Assembly: GCA_963763015.1 (NCBI GenBank)
Contig: CAVXML010000009.1
Span: 248,001 to 312,000 of the forward strand
DNA length: 64,000 nucleotides
Reading direction: 5' to 3'
Source: Fodinibacter sp963763015
Lineage (GTDB): Bacteria; Actinomycetota; Actinomycetes; Actinomycetales; Dermatophilaceae
Shown here: piece after piece, positions 55,584 through 63,129 of the stretch
Layout: the number at the start of each line of letters is the position of its first letter
Numbering within the stretch: position 1 is the first letter of the stretch
Translations under genes and position numbers: made by a program
Notes under the pieces: model-generated
What the model saw: the letters and a program-made list of their open reading frames with translations, nothing else
The model's database searches: none
What the model was told of the DNA's origin: nothing

Positions 55584-56270
55584 GTGCAGCATGAGCCGGG
55601 GCCCTCGGCGGCACGGGCCCATCTCGGCCACCTCGTGGGTCGCGTCCTCTTTCAGGTCCTCTACGTCGCGCGGCGAGCCGGCGGCGCCAACGTTCCGTCA
55701 ACGGGGCCGGTCGTGCTGGCCGCCAACCACACCGGCTACCTCGACGGTGCCCTCGTCGTGTCGATGGCTCCACGCCCCAGCCACTTCCTGGTGCTGTCCA
55801 GGATGTTCGACGGCCGGGTGGGGCACCTCCTGCGCTGGAGCGGGCAGATCCCCCTCGACCAGGACCGCGGTGACCGACGCGCCCTGGGCCAGGCCCTGGG
55901 GGTTCTGGGACGGGGCGGGGTCGTGGGCATCTTCCCGGAGGGCGGCCGGGGGAGGGGAGACCACGCCTCGGCAGGGAAGGGGGTCGCCTGGCTGGCTCTC
56001 CAGTCGGGTGCGCCCGTCGTGCCGACCGCCTGCCTCGGCACCCGGCGCACCGGCGCCCCGGCGGCGTCGTGGCCCCGGCTGAGGTCGCACCTCGTCGTCG
56101 ACTTCGGCGACCCCGTGTCCCTGGACCTGCCCGAGGGCCTGCCCGGGAGGGTCCGGCTGGAGCTCGCGACGGAGCAGATCCGGACCGCTCTCGTCGCGCA
56201 CGTCCACGACGCTGCGGAGCGGCACCGGATCCCGCTCCCGGCCGACGTGCCGCCGGACCTGGTGGACTGA
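55584..56270 (+). CDS. 1-acyl-sn-glycerol-3-phosphate acyltransferase (PlsC-like)
   Basis: A 228-residue membrane-associated acyltransferase. The H-x4-D site is in AANHTGYLDGALVV, and the substrate motif is GIFPEGGRGRGDHAS (EGG in place of EGTRS). GAPVVPTACLGTRRTG follows. GTG 55584 (GAGGG upstream) is chosen; GTG 55635 would also keep the catalytic domain. It sits between cmk and der, a common actinobacterial order, where it probably acylates lysophosphatidic acid. Confidence 0.88.
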   Translation: MQHEPGPSAARAHLGHLVGRVLFQVLYVARRAGGANVPSTGPVVLAANHTGYLDGALVVSMAPRPSHFLVLSRMFDGRVGHLLRWSGQIPLDQDRGDRRALGQALGVLGRGGVVGIFPEGGRGRGDHASAGKGVAWLALQSGAPVVPTACLGTRRTGAPAASWPRLRSHLVVDFGDPVSLDLPEGLPGRVRLELATEQIRTALVAHVHDAAERHRIPLPADVPPDLVD

Positions 56271-56301
56271 GGCACCCCCGGGGCTGGGGGACAATGGCCC
56301 G

Positions 56302-57771
56302 ATGAGCACCGAGGACCCGACGATCCAGACCCAGGACCCCGCAGCGGTGGAGCGGGCGTTGCGGGCGGGGCTGGAGGACTTCGAGCTCAGCGACGAGGAC
56401 CGTGCCCTGCTCGACCGCGGGGACCAGCAGCTCGACGACGCGCCCGCAGGCCCGGTGCCGGTGGTGGCCGTCGTGGGCCGGCCGAACGTCGGCAAGTCGA
56501 CCCTGGTCAACCGGATCATCGGCCGGCGCGAGGCCGTGGTGGAGGACGTGCCCGGCGTGACCCGCGACCGGGTCGCCTACGACGCCGAGTGGACCGGGCA
56601 CCCCTTCACGCTCGTGGACACCGGCGGGTGGGCCATCGAGGCCACCGGCATCCACCTCCGGGTCGCCGAACAGGCCGAGATCGCCGTCGAGCTCGCCGAC
56701 GCCGTGCTGTTCGTCGTCGACGCGACCGTCGGGGCCACCGACGACGACGAGGCGGTCGTCAAGCTCCTGCGCCGGTCCGGCAGGCCGGTCGTCCTCATCG
56801 CCAACAAGGTCGACGACCAGCGCACGGAGGCGGACGCCGCCGCCCTCTGGAACCTCGGGCTCGGGCAGCCGTGGCCGGTCTCGGCGCTGCACGGCCGAGG
56901 CAGCGGTGACGCCCTCGACGCGTTGCTCGAGGTCCTACCCGAGGTCTCGGCGGCCGGTGGGGCCTACGAGCGGGGCGGGCCACGGCGGGTCGCCCTGCTC
57001 GGTCGCCCCAACGTGGGCAAGTCCTCGATGCTCAACAAGCTGGCGGGGCACGAGCGGGTCGTCGTCGACAGCGTTGCCGGCACGACGAGGGACCCCGTCG
57101 ACGAGCTGATCGAGCTCGGCGGCCGGACCTGGCGCTTCGTGGACACGGCCGGCATCCGGCGGCGGGTCCACCAGACCCGCGGGGCCGACTTCTACGCCTC
57201 GCTGCGCACCCAGACGGCGCTCGAGAAGGCGGAGGTGGCCGTGGTGCTCGTCGATGCCGCCGAGGTGATCTCCGAGCAGGACGTGCGCGTGATCCAGCAG
57301 GTCATCGACTCCGGGCGGGCGCTGGTCATCGCGTACAACAAGTGGGACCTCACCGACGAGGAGCGCCGCCACTTCCTCGAGCGCGAGATCGAGCGAGACC
57401 TCGTCCAGGTGCCCTGGGCCCCCCGGGTCAACGTGTCCGCCCGCACCGGCCGGCACATGGACAAGCTCGTTCCCGCGCTCGACACCGCCCTCGAGTCCTG
57501 GGAGACGCGCATCTCGACCGGTCGGCTCAACGCCTTCCTCGGCGAGGTCGTGGCCGGCCACCCGCACCCTGTTCGGGGCGGCAAGCAGCCGAGGATCCTG
57601 TTCGCGACCCAGGCCGGCACCCGACCGCCGCGGTTCGTCCTCTTCGCATCGGGCTTCCTCGAGGCCGGCTACCGGCGCTTCGTCGAGCGCCGACTGCGGG
57701 AGGAGTTCGGTTTCGTGGGCACGCCGATCGAGATCTCGGTGCGCGTGCGGGAGAAGCGCTCCCGTCGCTGA
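56302..57771 (+). CDS. der: Ribosome biogenesis GTPase Der (EngA)
   Basis: A 489-residue protein with two tandem GTPase domains: GRPNVGKSTLVNRIIGRR near residue 60 with DTGGWAIEATG and NKVDDQRT, then GRPNVGKSSMLNKLAGHE near 234 with DTAGIRRR and NKWDLTD. A KH-like C-terminal domain ends PIEISVRVREK. An acidic N-terminal extension of about 50 residues precedes the first G domain, usual in actinobacteria. It assists 50S assembly. GACAAT six bases before ATG 56302 is a possible leaderless promoter. Confidence 0.96.
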   Translation: MSTEDPTIQTQDPAAVERALRAGLEDFELSDEDRALLDRGDQQLDDAPAGPVPVVAVVGRPNVGKSTLVNRIIGRREAVVEDVPGVTRDRVAYDAEWTGHPFTLVDTGGWAIEATGIHLRVAEQAEIAVELADAVLFVVDATVGATDDDEAVVKLLRRSGRPVVLIANKVDDQRTEADAAALWNLGLGQPWPVSALHGRGSGDALDALLEVLPEVSAAGGAYERGGPRRVALLGRPNVGKSSMLNKLAGHERVVVDSVAGTTRDPVDELIELGGRTWRFVDTAGIRRRVHQTRGADFYASLRTQTALEKAEVAVVLVDAAEVISEQDVRVIQQVIDSGRALVIAYNKWDLTDEERRHFLEREIERDLVQVPWAPRVNVSARTGRHMDKLVPALDTALESWETRISTGRLNAFLGEVVAGHPHPVRGGKQPRILFATQAGTRPPRFVLFASGFLEAGYRRFVERRLREEFGFVGTPIEISVRVREKRSRR

Positions 57772-57861
57772 GCCGGGCTGTAAGCCGTGACGTCCGTGGG
57801 CGATTCGGTGGCCCCATCGGGCATGGGATAGGGTTTCGTCGCTCCCGTCAGGGGGCAGCCA

Positions 57862-57938
<77 letters not shown>

Positions 57939-58010
57939 TGGTATAACCGCAGGTGAAAGGCCGATTCGGAGAGATCCGGATCGCCCTCTCCCCGTTCCTC
58001 CGAACGGCTT

Positions 58011-58033
58011 GCACGTCATTCCCGCACGTCATC
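58011..58033 (+). repeat. Left pair of GCACGTCAT repeats (candidate integrase arm sites)
   Basis: GCACGTCATT at 58011-58020 and GCACGTCATC at 58024-58033 are 13 bases apart start to start and lie about 75-95 bases inside attL, just behind the integrase stop codon. A matching pair is found inside the other end. Pairs of short direct repeats flanking att are typical arm-type sites of tyrosine integrases. Confidence 0.6.
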
Positions 58034-58034
58034 G

Positions 58035-58589
58035 TCAAGCCCCACTGAGCGCGACGCCGAGCACGTCCATGGCCTGGGCGGAGACGTCGGGGGAAACGTG
58101 GCCGTAGATGTCGCCCGTGATGCTCACGGAGAAGTGCCCAAGGATCTCGGACACGACCTTGAGCGGGACCCCGTTCTCGAGCATCACGGTTGCCGCCGAG
58201 TGCCGGAGCGTGTGGAGGCCGAGACCGCGTGGCAGGCCGGCGTTGCTCGCCGCCGCCTTGAAGGCCCGGAGCGCATTCCGCGGGTCGCACGGCTCCCCGG
58301 TCTCCGTCGTGAAGACGAAGTCGGTCGTCGCCCAGATCGACCCGGCCCGGAGCCGGTCCTCCATCTGCCGGCGCTTCACCGCCCGGAACACCCGCTCCGG
58401 GGCCGGGGACATGTGGATGACGCGCCGCGACTTCTCCGTCTTCGGCTTCGTGACGACGAGGTCCCCGTCGACTCGGGCGAGCGTCCCGCGGACCCGGATC
58501 AGGCTCTTCGTGAAGTCGACGTCGGACCACTTGAGCGCCAGCGCCTCGCCGCGCCTCAACCCGGTGTTGACCAACAGGTCGAAGAGCAT
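58035..58589 (-). pseudogene. Tyrosine-type integrase, N-terminally truncated
   Basis: The 184 residues cover only the catalytic domain: TGLRRGEALALKWSDVD (first Arg), PKTEKSRRVIHMSP (Lys region), GLGLHTLRHSAATVMLENGV (His-Arg), EILGHFSVSITGDIYGHVSP (His and the nucleophile Tyr). All catalytic residues are present, but a TAG stop stands directly before ATG 58589 and about 180-200 residues of arm- and core-binding domains are missing compared with full phage-type integrases. It lies beside tRNA-Pro in the usual orientation. Excision by this protein alone is unlikely. Confidence 0.85.
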
Positions 58590-58742
58590 CTACTGACTAT
58601 GGAGGCACGAGACCGGGGCGTGGGTGAAACCCGATCCGTTTGCACCACCCACCACGTGACTGGCGAGAGGGCGGCCTTACCAACGGCAGAGGGATAACTT
58701 GGCTGAGCGTCAGCAAGATGCGCCATCCCGAGGGCGTCCCTC

Positions 58743-59030
58743 CTACACCTGTTGTCCGCGTTGTGAGCGCTCTGGACCGAGTGCTGCGTTCACCTTCGCC
58801 GCGGCAACGTCGATCGCGCCGTCCACGTTTCGGACCGCCGAATCAATCTCCGAACGCCAGGCGAGGATCGCCTGGAAGCACCGGAGCAGGGACTCCTGCT
58901 CCTCCTCCGAAGGGTCCGTGCCTGCGGCGTCACAAGCCTCGAAGAAGGCGCAGCAGGCCCGTTCTAGACGCGCCAAGTCCATTGCGTGCTGCGTCCTGAG
59001 CAACTGCGCAAGCGTGGTGGTGTTCGGCAT
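58743..59030 (-). CDS. Hypothetical protein of the integrated element (95 aa)
   Basis: ATG 59030 follows GAGGGG by seven bases. The product is helical and mildly acidic, with LAQLLRTQHAMDLARLERAC, a Cys-Cys pair and DPSEEEQESLLRCFQAILAW. No family is recognised. The Shine-Dalgarno site and amphipathic helices make it more credible than the open frames on the other strand. Upstream (59031-59280) there are two 15-bp direct repeats that could control it. Confidence 0.55.
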   Translation of the reverse strand: MPNTTTLAQLLRTQHAMDLARLERACCAFFEACDAAGTDPSEEEQESLLRCFQAILAWRSEIDSAVRNVDGAIDVAAAKVNAALGPERSQRGQQV

Positions 59031-59124
59031 GATGTACCCCTCATGCTGGCGGATGGATGCGGCAGCAACCACACGGCTGCCGGTGCTTGTTGGCGGCACT
59101 CTTGCCCGGTGCACGTTCTTGCAA

Positions 59125-59162
59125 CGCTCGTCCGTTCGGCTCTGAATCGCTCGTCCGTTCGG
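59125..59162 (+). repeat. Two 15-bp direct repeats upstream of the 95-aa gene
   Basis: CGCTCGTCCGTTCGG occurs at 59125-59139 and again at 59148-59162, 23 bases apart (about two helical turns). Such spacing suits an operator bound on one DNA face. The gap 59031-59280 holds nothing else that I can support. Confidence 0.6.
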
Positions 59163-59280
59163 ACTCCCGCGTCAGAGCCACCAACGCGACGAACCGCCCC
59201 CGAACTCGGATGAGGCTGGGGCGCTTCGTGTGCCAGCTTGGCCCCGAGTCCGTCGGCGCACGCCCCTAGCCTGCTGAGTC

Positions 59281-59595
59281 ATGGACGCCGGCTGGCAGCA
59301 CACCACCTTGGACTACGACCCGCAGACTGACAGCGACGAGGAAGCGTGGGCGCGTGCCGTGGCGGCCGAGGGCTGGCGCACCTGGCACCCATCCGGCGTG
59401 TGGGTCACGGTCGGGACTCGTCGCGTCCGACGTTGGGCGCTACGTCGGCCGTGCGAGCGCCCTTGGTCGGCCCACGATCACGCTGAGAGGTGCCTCCCGG
59501 AGGGGGTTTCCCCGCAGCGTGACCGGGCAGGGACGGCATGCGTCGGCCGCCGCGGAGGCTCTAGCACAAGGACCCGCGGCGGCCGGTGGTCCTAG
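59281..59595 (+). CDS. Possible small hypothetical protein (104 aa)
   Basis: ATG 59281 has TAGCCT eight bases upstream and no Shine-Dalgarno, a leaderless arrangement. The first 45 residues look protein-like and acidic (LDYDPQTDSDEEAWARAVAA, EGWRTWHPSGVWVTVG). The rest is Arg-rich and may reflect a frame slip or non-coding sequence. No family recognised. It ends before a strong terminator-like hairpin, which supports transcription in this direction. Confidence 0.35.
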   Translation: MDAGWQHTTLDYDPQTDSDEEAWARAVAAEGWRTWHPSGVWVTVGTRRVRRWALRRPCERPWSAHDHAERCLPEGVSPQRDRAGTACVGRRGGSSTRTRGGRWS

Positions 59596-59622
59596 TGTGC
59601 GTCCGGAAGCAGTGAGTGGACC

Positions 59623-59660
59623 AAACTGCCCCCAGCTTTGTTCAAGGTTGGGGGCAGTTT
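59623..59660. terminator. Bidirectional terminator-like hairpin
   Basis: AAACTGCCCCCA and its exact complement TGGGGGCAGTTT form a 12-bp stem around a 14-base loop in which CTT and AAG can pair further. The A and T ends allow action on both strands. It lies 27 bases after the 104-residue frame. Confidence 0.7.
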
Positions 59661-59682
59661 CTCGGTGCCACGTCACAGAGCA

Positions 59683-59718
59683 CGCCCCGGGGAGCGTGGG
59701 GACGCTCAACCCGGGGCG
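59683..59718. other. Second strong hairpin, before the ligase gene
   Basis: CGCCCCGGG at 59683-59691 and CCCGGGGCG at 59710-59718 form a 9-bp stem, and AGCGT/ACGCT inside forms a second 5-bp hairpin. No gene covers it. The whole 59596-60014 gap (419 bases) before the ligase holds only these structures and presumably the ligase promoter. Confidence 0.55.
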
Positions 59719-60014
59719 CTAGGCACCCGCACTCGGGGGGGAGAAGCGGGGCCGTGCGTCCAGTGTGGCACTTGGACCCGAAAGCGTCACAAGCTCCGTC
59801 GGCGGGATATACAGGAGGTTCGTTCTGCGACCGGAGGGGGTGGAGCGAAGGCACCCCCGGTGAGCAGGACCCGAGCCGGGGCGTTGCCATGCCAGTGGAC
59901 CGGGCAGCCACGGGCGGGCTTCTCCTCGGCGGACGGCCTCTTCTATCGATCGCCACAGGGTAGAACCTTGGAGCGGCCCGACCTGGTGTCGGCGTTGAAC
60001 CACAGGAGGAGACC

Positions 60015-61010
60015 ATGGCAGGGCTCCCGGCTGACCTGAGGGGGCCGGTCGTGGTTTCCTTGGCCCGCTCGGAGGAGACCATCCCCGGCGCGTCCTCGCT
60101 GCCCGGTGGGGCGCTATACGAACTGAAGTGGGACGGCTACCGGGTCGCGGTGGTGCGAGCCGAGAAGGGCGCCAAGTTGTGGTCCCGCCATGGCAAGGAC
60201 CTCACCGACCGGTTCCCGGACCTCGCCGCCGCGGCCGTGGCCCAGCTCGATCCGGGCACTGTCATCGACGGTGAGGCGGTCATCTGGAACGGCACCCGCC
60301 TCGACTTCGATCTGCTGCAACGTCGGCTCGTCAACACGCCTCGCAAGGTGGCTGCGCTGGCCGTCAAGAACCCGGCTTCCCTCATGGCGTTCGACGTCTT
60401 GGCACACCGTGGCGAGGACAGGCGCCGACAGCCCCTCCGAAGGCGGCGCGAGCTGCTCGAGGAGCTGGCTGAGTCTTGGACGCCCCCGCTGCAGCTCTCG
60501 CCGGCTACCGGCGATGAGGCGACGGCCCGCCGCTGGATGGCCGACTACCGGCCAGCCGGCATCGAAGGACTCGTCGTCAAGGCCGCCGACTCCCGCTACA
60601 CCCCGGGCCGACGAATCTGGATCAAGGTCAAGAGCCGGGAGACCACCGAAGTGCTCATCGGTGGAATCACCGGCAGCCTCGAACGGCCGGACACGATCGT
60701 CGCCGGATTGGTACGTGACGGTGAGCTTCACGTGGTGGGTAGGAGCACGCCTCTGACCAAGGACCAAGCCGAAGCCTTGGCCGCCGTCCTAACGCCGGCG
60801 GGGCCGGAGCACCCATGGCCCGACGTCATCTCCTCCACCCGGTTCGGCACATCCCGGGACAAGGTCCCGCTCGTCAAGGTCGAGCCGCTGATCGTGGCGG
60901 AAGTATCGGCTGACAGCGCACTGCAAGGAGGTGGGTACCGGCATCCGCTCCGCTACATGCGACCTCGGTTCGACCTCACAGCAGAAGACCTGGCAGGGCG
61001 AGAGGCGTAA
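60015..61010 (+). CDS. ATP-dependent DNA ligase (LigC-like)
   Basis: A 331-residue ligase, ATG 60015 behind GGAGGAG. Nucleotidyltransferase motifs are in order: motif I YELKWDGYRV with the adenylated Lys 38, motif III IDGEAVIW, motif IV IEGLVVKA, and motif V WIKVKS. An OB-fold domain follows (VLIGGITGSLERPDTIVAGL, FGTSRDKVPLVKVEPLIVAE). The size fits the stand-alone LigC group, which in mycobacteria acts as a minor end-joining or repair ligase. It would seal nicks with ATP. As cargo of an integrated element its role is unknown; it may help the element's own repair or circularisation. Confidence 0.9.
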   Translation: MAGLPADLRGPVVVSLARSEETIPGASSLPGGALYELKWDGYRVAVVRAEKGAKLWSRHGKDLTDRFPDLAAAAVAQLDPGTVIDGEAVIWNGTRLDFDLLQRRLVNTPRKVAALAVKNPASLMAFDVLAHRGEDRRRQPLRRRRELLEELAESWTPPLQLSPATGDEATARRWMADYRPAGIEGLVVKAADSRYTPGRRIWIKVKSRETTEVLIGGITGSLERPDTIVAGLVRDGELHVVGRSTPLTKDQAEALAAVLTPAGPEHPWPDVISSTRFGTSRDKVPLVKVEPLIVAEVSADSALQGGGYRHPLRYMRPRFDLTAEDLAGREA

Positions 61011-61115
61011 CGCCCCACCGCGTCCAATCGCGGCAGATCCGGGCGCGACGAACCGGGTCTTGATCGATCAGGTACTGCCGACGGTAGTGACGGACACAGG
61101 TAGTGATGACAGCGA

Positions 61116-61153
61116 GAGAGCCGGGAGCGTCCCTAAGGATGCACCCGGCTCTC
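61116..61153. terminator. Terminator between ligase and secreted-protein genes
   Basis: GAGAGCCGGG at 61116-61125 pairs perfectly with CCCGGCTCTC at 61144-61153. The 18-base loop contains a small TCC/GGA pairing. It lies between two convergent genes (ligase on plus, secreted protein on minus) and can serve both. The rest of the 61011-61208 gap shows nothing else. Confidence 0.75.
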
Positions 61154-61208
61154 GTCTAATCGCTTTCAAGCGTGGGCCAATTCTCTGCGCCAGTGGTCAG
61201 CCTTCGTG

Positions 61209-61544
61209 CTAGTTGCCTCGGCACGCCTGGCCCGGGACCCCGGATCCCTTACCGCCGCCGCCGAGCACCACGTACTGGCCCCAGTTCTGCACCCGAACCC
61301 CGGACGGGTTCGTGGAGGTGCCCTTGCCGGGCACCGTGGCGAAGTCGTCGTCGCCCTCGCCGTTGGGGCCGTTGTCCTCGAAGTCGTCAGACTGGTCCTG
61401 ACCCGAGAAGGAGCACTCCGAGGCCGGATGGCCGCCTCGCTCGATGGGGTCGCCCTGGCCGGTGTACTCGCCCGCGAACGCCGTGGAGGCGCCTCCGAGG
61501 GTTAGGCCCAGGGCCAGCGAGGCCCCGATCGCGATACGTCGCAT
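61209..61544 (-). CDS. Small secreted protein (111 aa)
   Basis: ATG 61544 follows GGAAGG by about seven bases. A textbook signal peptide (RRIAIGASLALGLTLGGAST, cut after AFA) leads to a mature Gly/Asp-rich domain of about 86 residues. Visible are GEYTGQGDPIERGG, ECSFSGQDQSDDFEDN, VQNWGQYVVLGG and the end PGQACRGN with two cysteines likely to pair. I recall similar short exported actinobacterial proteins of unknown function with a WGQ segment and a final CRGN-like end. It is convergent with the ligase gene. Confidence 0.75.
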   Translation of the reverse strand: MRRIAIGASLALGLTLGGASTAFAGEYTGQGDPIERGGHPASECSFSGQDQSDDFEDNGPNGEGDDDFATVPGKGTSTNPSGVRVQNWGQYVVLGGGGKGSGVPGQACRGN

Positions 61545-62198
61545 TCTCGTTTCCTTCCGATGGGTTCCACCTACTGCCGGACGCCTCAAACGGACGGACG
61601 ACCATCGGGAAAGTACCCCGAATCGGACCGAACGGGTATAGCCCGGAATGACTAGGGATTTTGATCGCGGTGGCGCTGGGGCGCCGGTAGCCACCTGGCG
61701 TGCCTGCAAAGATATTGCTGGCGATCGCCCAACCGCTCATCGGCATGAGCGGTCGCATGGCGCCCATGCCGGTCACGTCGCACAGGGAGTTGGCTGCCTG
61801 AGTAGGTAGGCAAGAGCTCCTGGCGTCGCGGAGCCCCTGAGGCTCGGCCGGGCGGTTCGGGTGCAAGGGGTTGCGCTGACAATTGCGGTAACCATGGCGC
61901 TCCCCTTCCTGGCCGCTCCCTTTCGAGCGCGGCGGCCAGCCACGTAAAGGTTGCGCGCATGGGGGCCGGGTCCCGGCCCTCGAATCGTCCCTGACGGGCG
62001 CGGGCTGCGACGTTTGAGCTACGGCGTCCCGCCGAGATGCCGCACGCGCCGCCGGCAAGATCATCCAGCGGCGCTGACTGGACTGCACGTCATTCTGCAC
62101 GTCATTGCGGGTCGTCCACTACTGTCCGTGACGTGACAGACCACGGAACTGAGCACGAGCCGAACAGTCACGGACCCCTGTGGCCTCCGTGCCGATGC
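61545..62198. other. Gene-poor right end of the element
   Basis: About 650 bases without a supportable gene. Open frames here lack ribosome binding sites and have erratic composition. A perfect 9-bp inverted repeat (ACCGCTCAT, 4-base loop, ATGAGCGGT) stands at 61732-61753. The promoter of the secreted-protein gene must lie just to the right of 61544. The GCACGTCATT pair near 62085-62106 is listed separately. Confidence 0.5.
62085..62106 (+). repeat. Right pair of GCACGTCATT repeats (candidate integrase arm sites)
   Basis: Two perfect copies at 62085-62094 and 62097-62106, 12 bases apart, lie about 95-115 bases inside attR. Same motif, orientation and spacing as the pair inside attL, so they likely bind the same integrase domain. 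Confidence 0.6.
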
Positions 62199-62243
62199 CT
62201 GGGGGTCAAGGGGTCGCAGGTTCAAATCCTGTCAGCCCGACGC
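62199..62243 (+). repeat. attR: 45-bp direct repeat of the tRNA-Pro 3' part
   Basis: Identical to 57894-57938. It includes the anticodon-loop to acceptor half of tRNA-Pro and cannot form a complete tRNA. Sequence beyond it (from 62244) is the resumed host chromosome. Confidence 0.93.
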
Positions 62244-62366
62244 GTGTGATGTCCCAGACGTCGCCACGGACGGCTCCACTCCGCCCGGCGGATGCCTTGC
62301 TGCCGGTCGGCCGATCGAGTCGATCCGCGGTGCCGCGAACCGTCGCGGCGTGAGACCGGAGGTCCG

Positions 62367-62996
62367 ATGACCCAGACCGACCAGGCGCTGATCACGACAC
62401 GCCGGGCACTGCACGGGGTGGCCGAGCTGGTCATCGCTGGCCCGCAGTACGCCATGCACGGGGACATCCGGCTCCGTGTCGTCCCCGGGGGCTTCGCCGG
62501 AGCGGCTTCCGGCGTGCGGGTCGACGGCACCGAGCTCGTCTGGGACGGCGGCCGCATCCCGCTCGGCGGCACGTGCCGCGACCTCGCCCGAGCCGCCGGC
62601 CTCACGGCCGGCGCGCCCGGGATGTACTCCGACGGCTCGGGTGTCGGCCCTGATGACGAGCTGTCGTTCGACCCCGACGCGTTGGCGGTGCTCCTCGGCT
62701 GGTTCGAGCGCGGCGATGCAGCTCTTCGGGCCTTCGCCCCCGACGAGGAGCCCGTGCTCTGGCCCGAGCACTTCGACGTCGGGTACCCGCTGGACGAGGT
62801 CAACTACGGGGTGTCCCCGGGCGACGACTGGTACGCCGCGCCGTACGCCTACGTCGGCCCGTGGACGCACCGCGACGGCGCCTTCTGGAACGCCTCCTTC
62901 GGCGCGGCCCGCCCCGCCACCGACCTGCCCGATACCGACGCCGTCGTGGCCTTCTTCGCGCAGGGCCGCTCGGCAGCGGCATCCGGTGGCGACTGA
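62367..62996 (+). CDS. Hypothetical protein (209 aa)
   Basis: ATG 62367 has GGAGG five bases upstream. The protein is acidic and soluble, with ALHGVAELVIAGPQYAMHGD, SFDPDALAVLLGWFERGDAA and WYAAPYAYVGPWTHRDGAFW, the last being rich in aromatic residues and suggestive of a beta-sheet sugar- or ligand-binding surface. I do not recognise a family. It is the first host gene beyond the integrated element. The gap 62244-62366 shows nothing else. Confidence 0.75.
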   Translation: MTQTDQALITTRRALHGVAELVIAGPQYAMHGDIRLRVVPGGFAGAASGVRVDGTELVWDGGRIPLGGTCRDLARAAGLTAGAPGMYSDGSGVGPDDELSFDPDALAVLLGWFERGDAALRAFAPDEEPVLWPEHFDVGYPLDEVNYGVSPGDDWYAAPYAYVGPWTHRDGAFWNASFGAARPATDLPDTDAVVAFFAQGRSAAASGGD

Positions 62997-63129
62997 CGGG
63001 CGGCAGTTCCCGGAAGGCGGCCATCACCAGCCGAGGTCGCCCACTGTGAGGCGTCGCCGGCTCGTGCTGGCTATGGTGGAAATCCGGCTGGTCGTGGACT
63101 GCACCAGACGACTGACACAGGGGGAACGC

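Noticed and set aside
58699..59145. Plus-strand open frame of 148 codons antisense to the 95-residue gene
   Set aside because: It lacks a ribosome binding site and its product is Ser/Arg/Cys-rich; the minus-strand frame has GAGGGG and helical, acidic composition.
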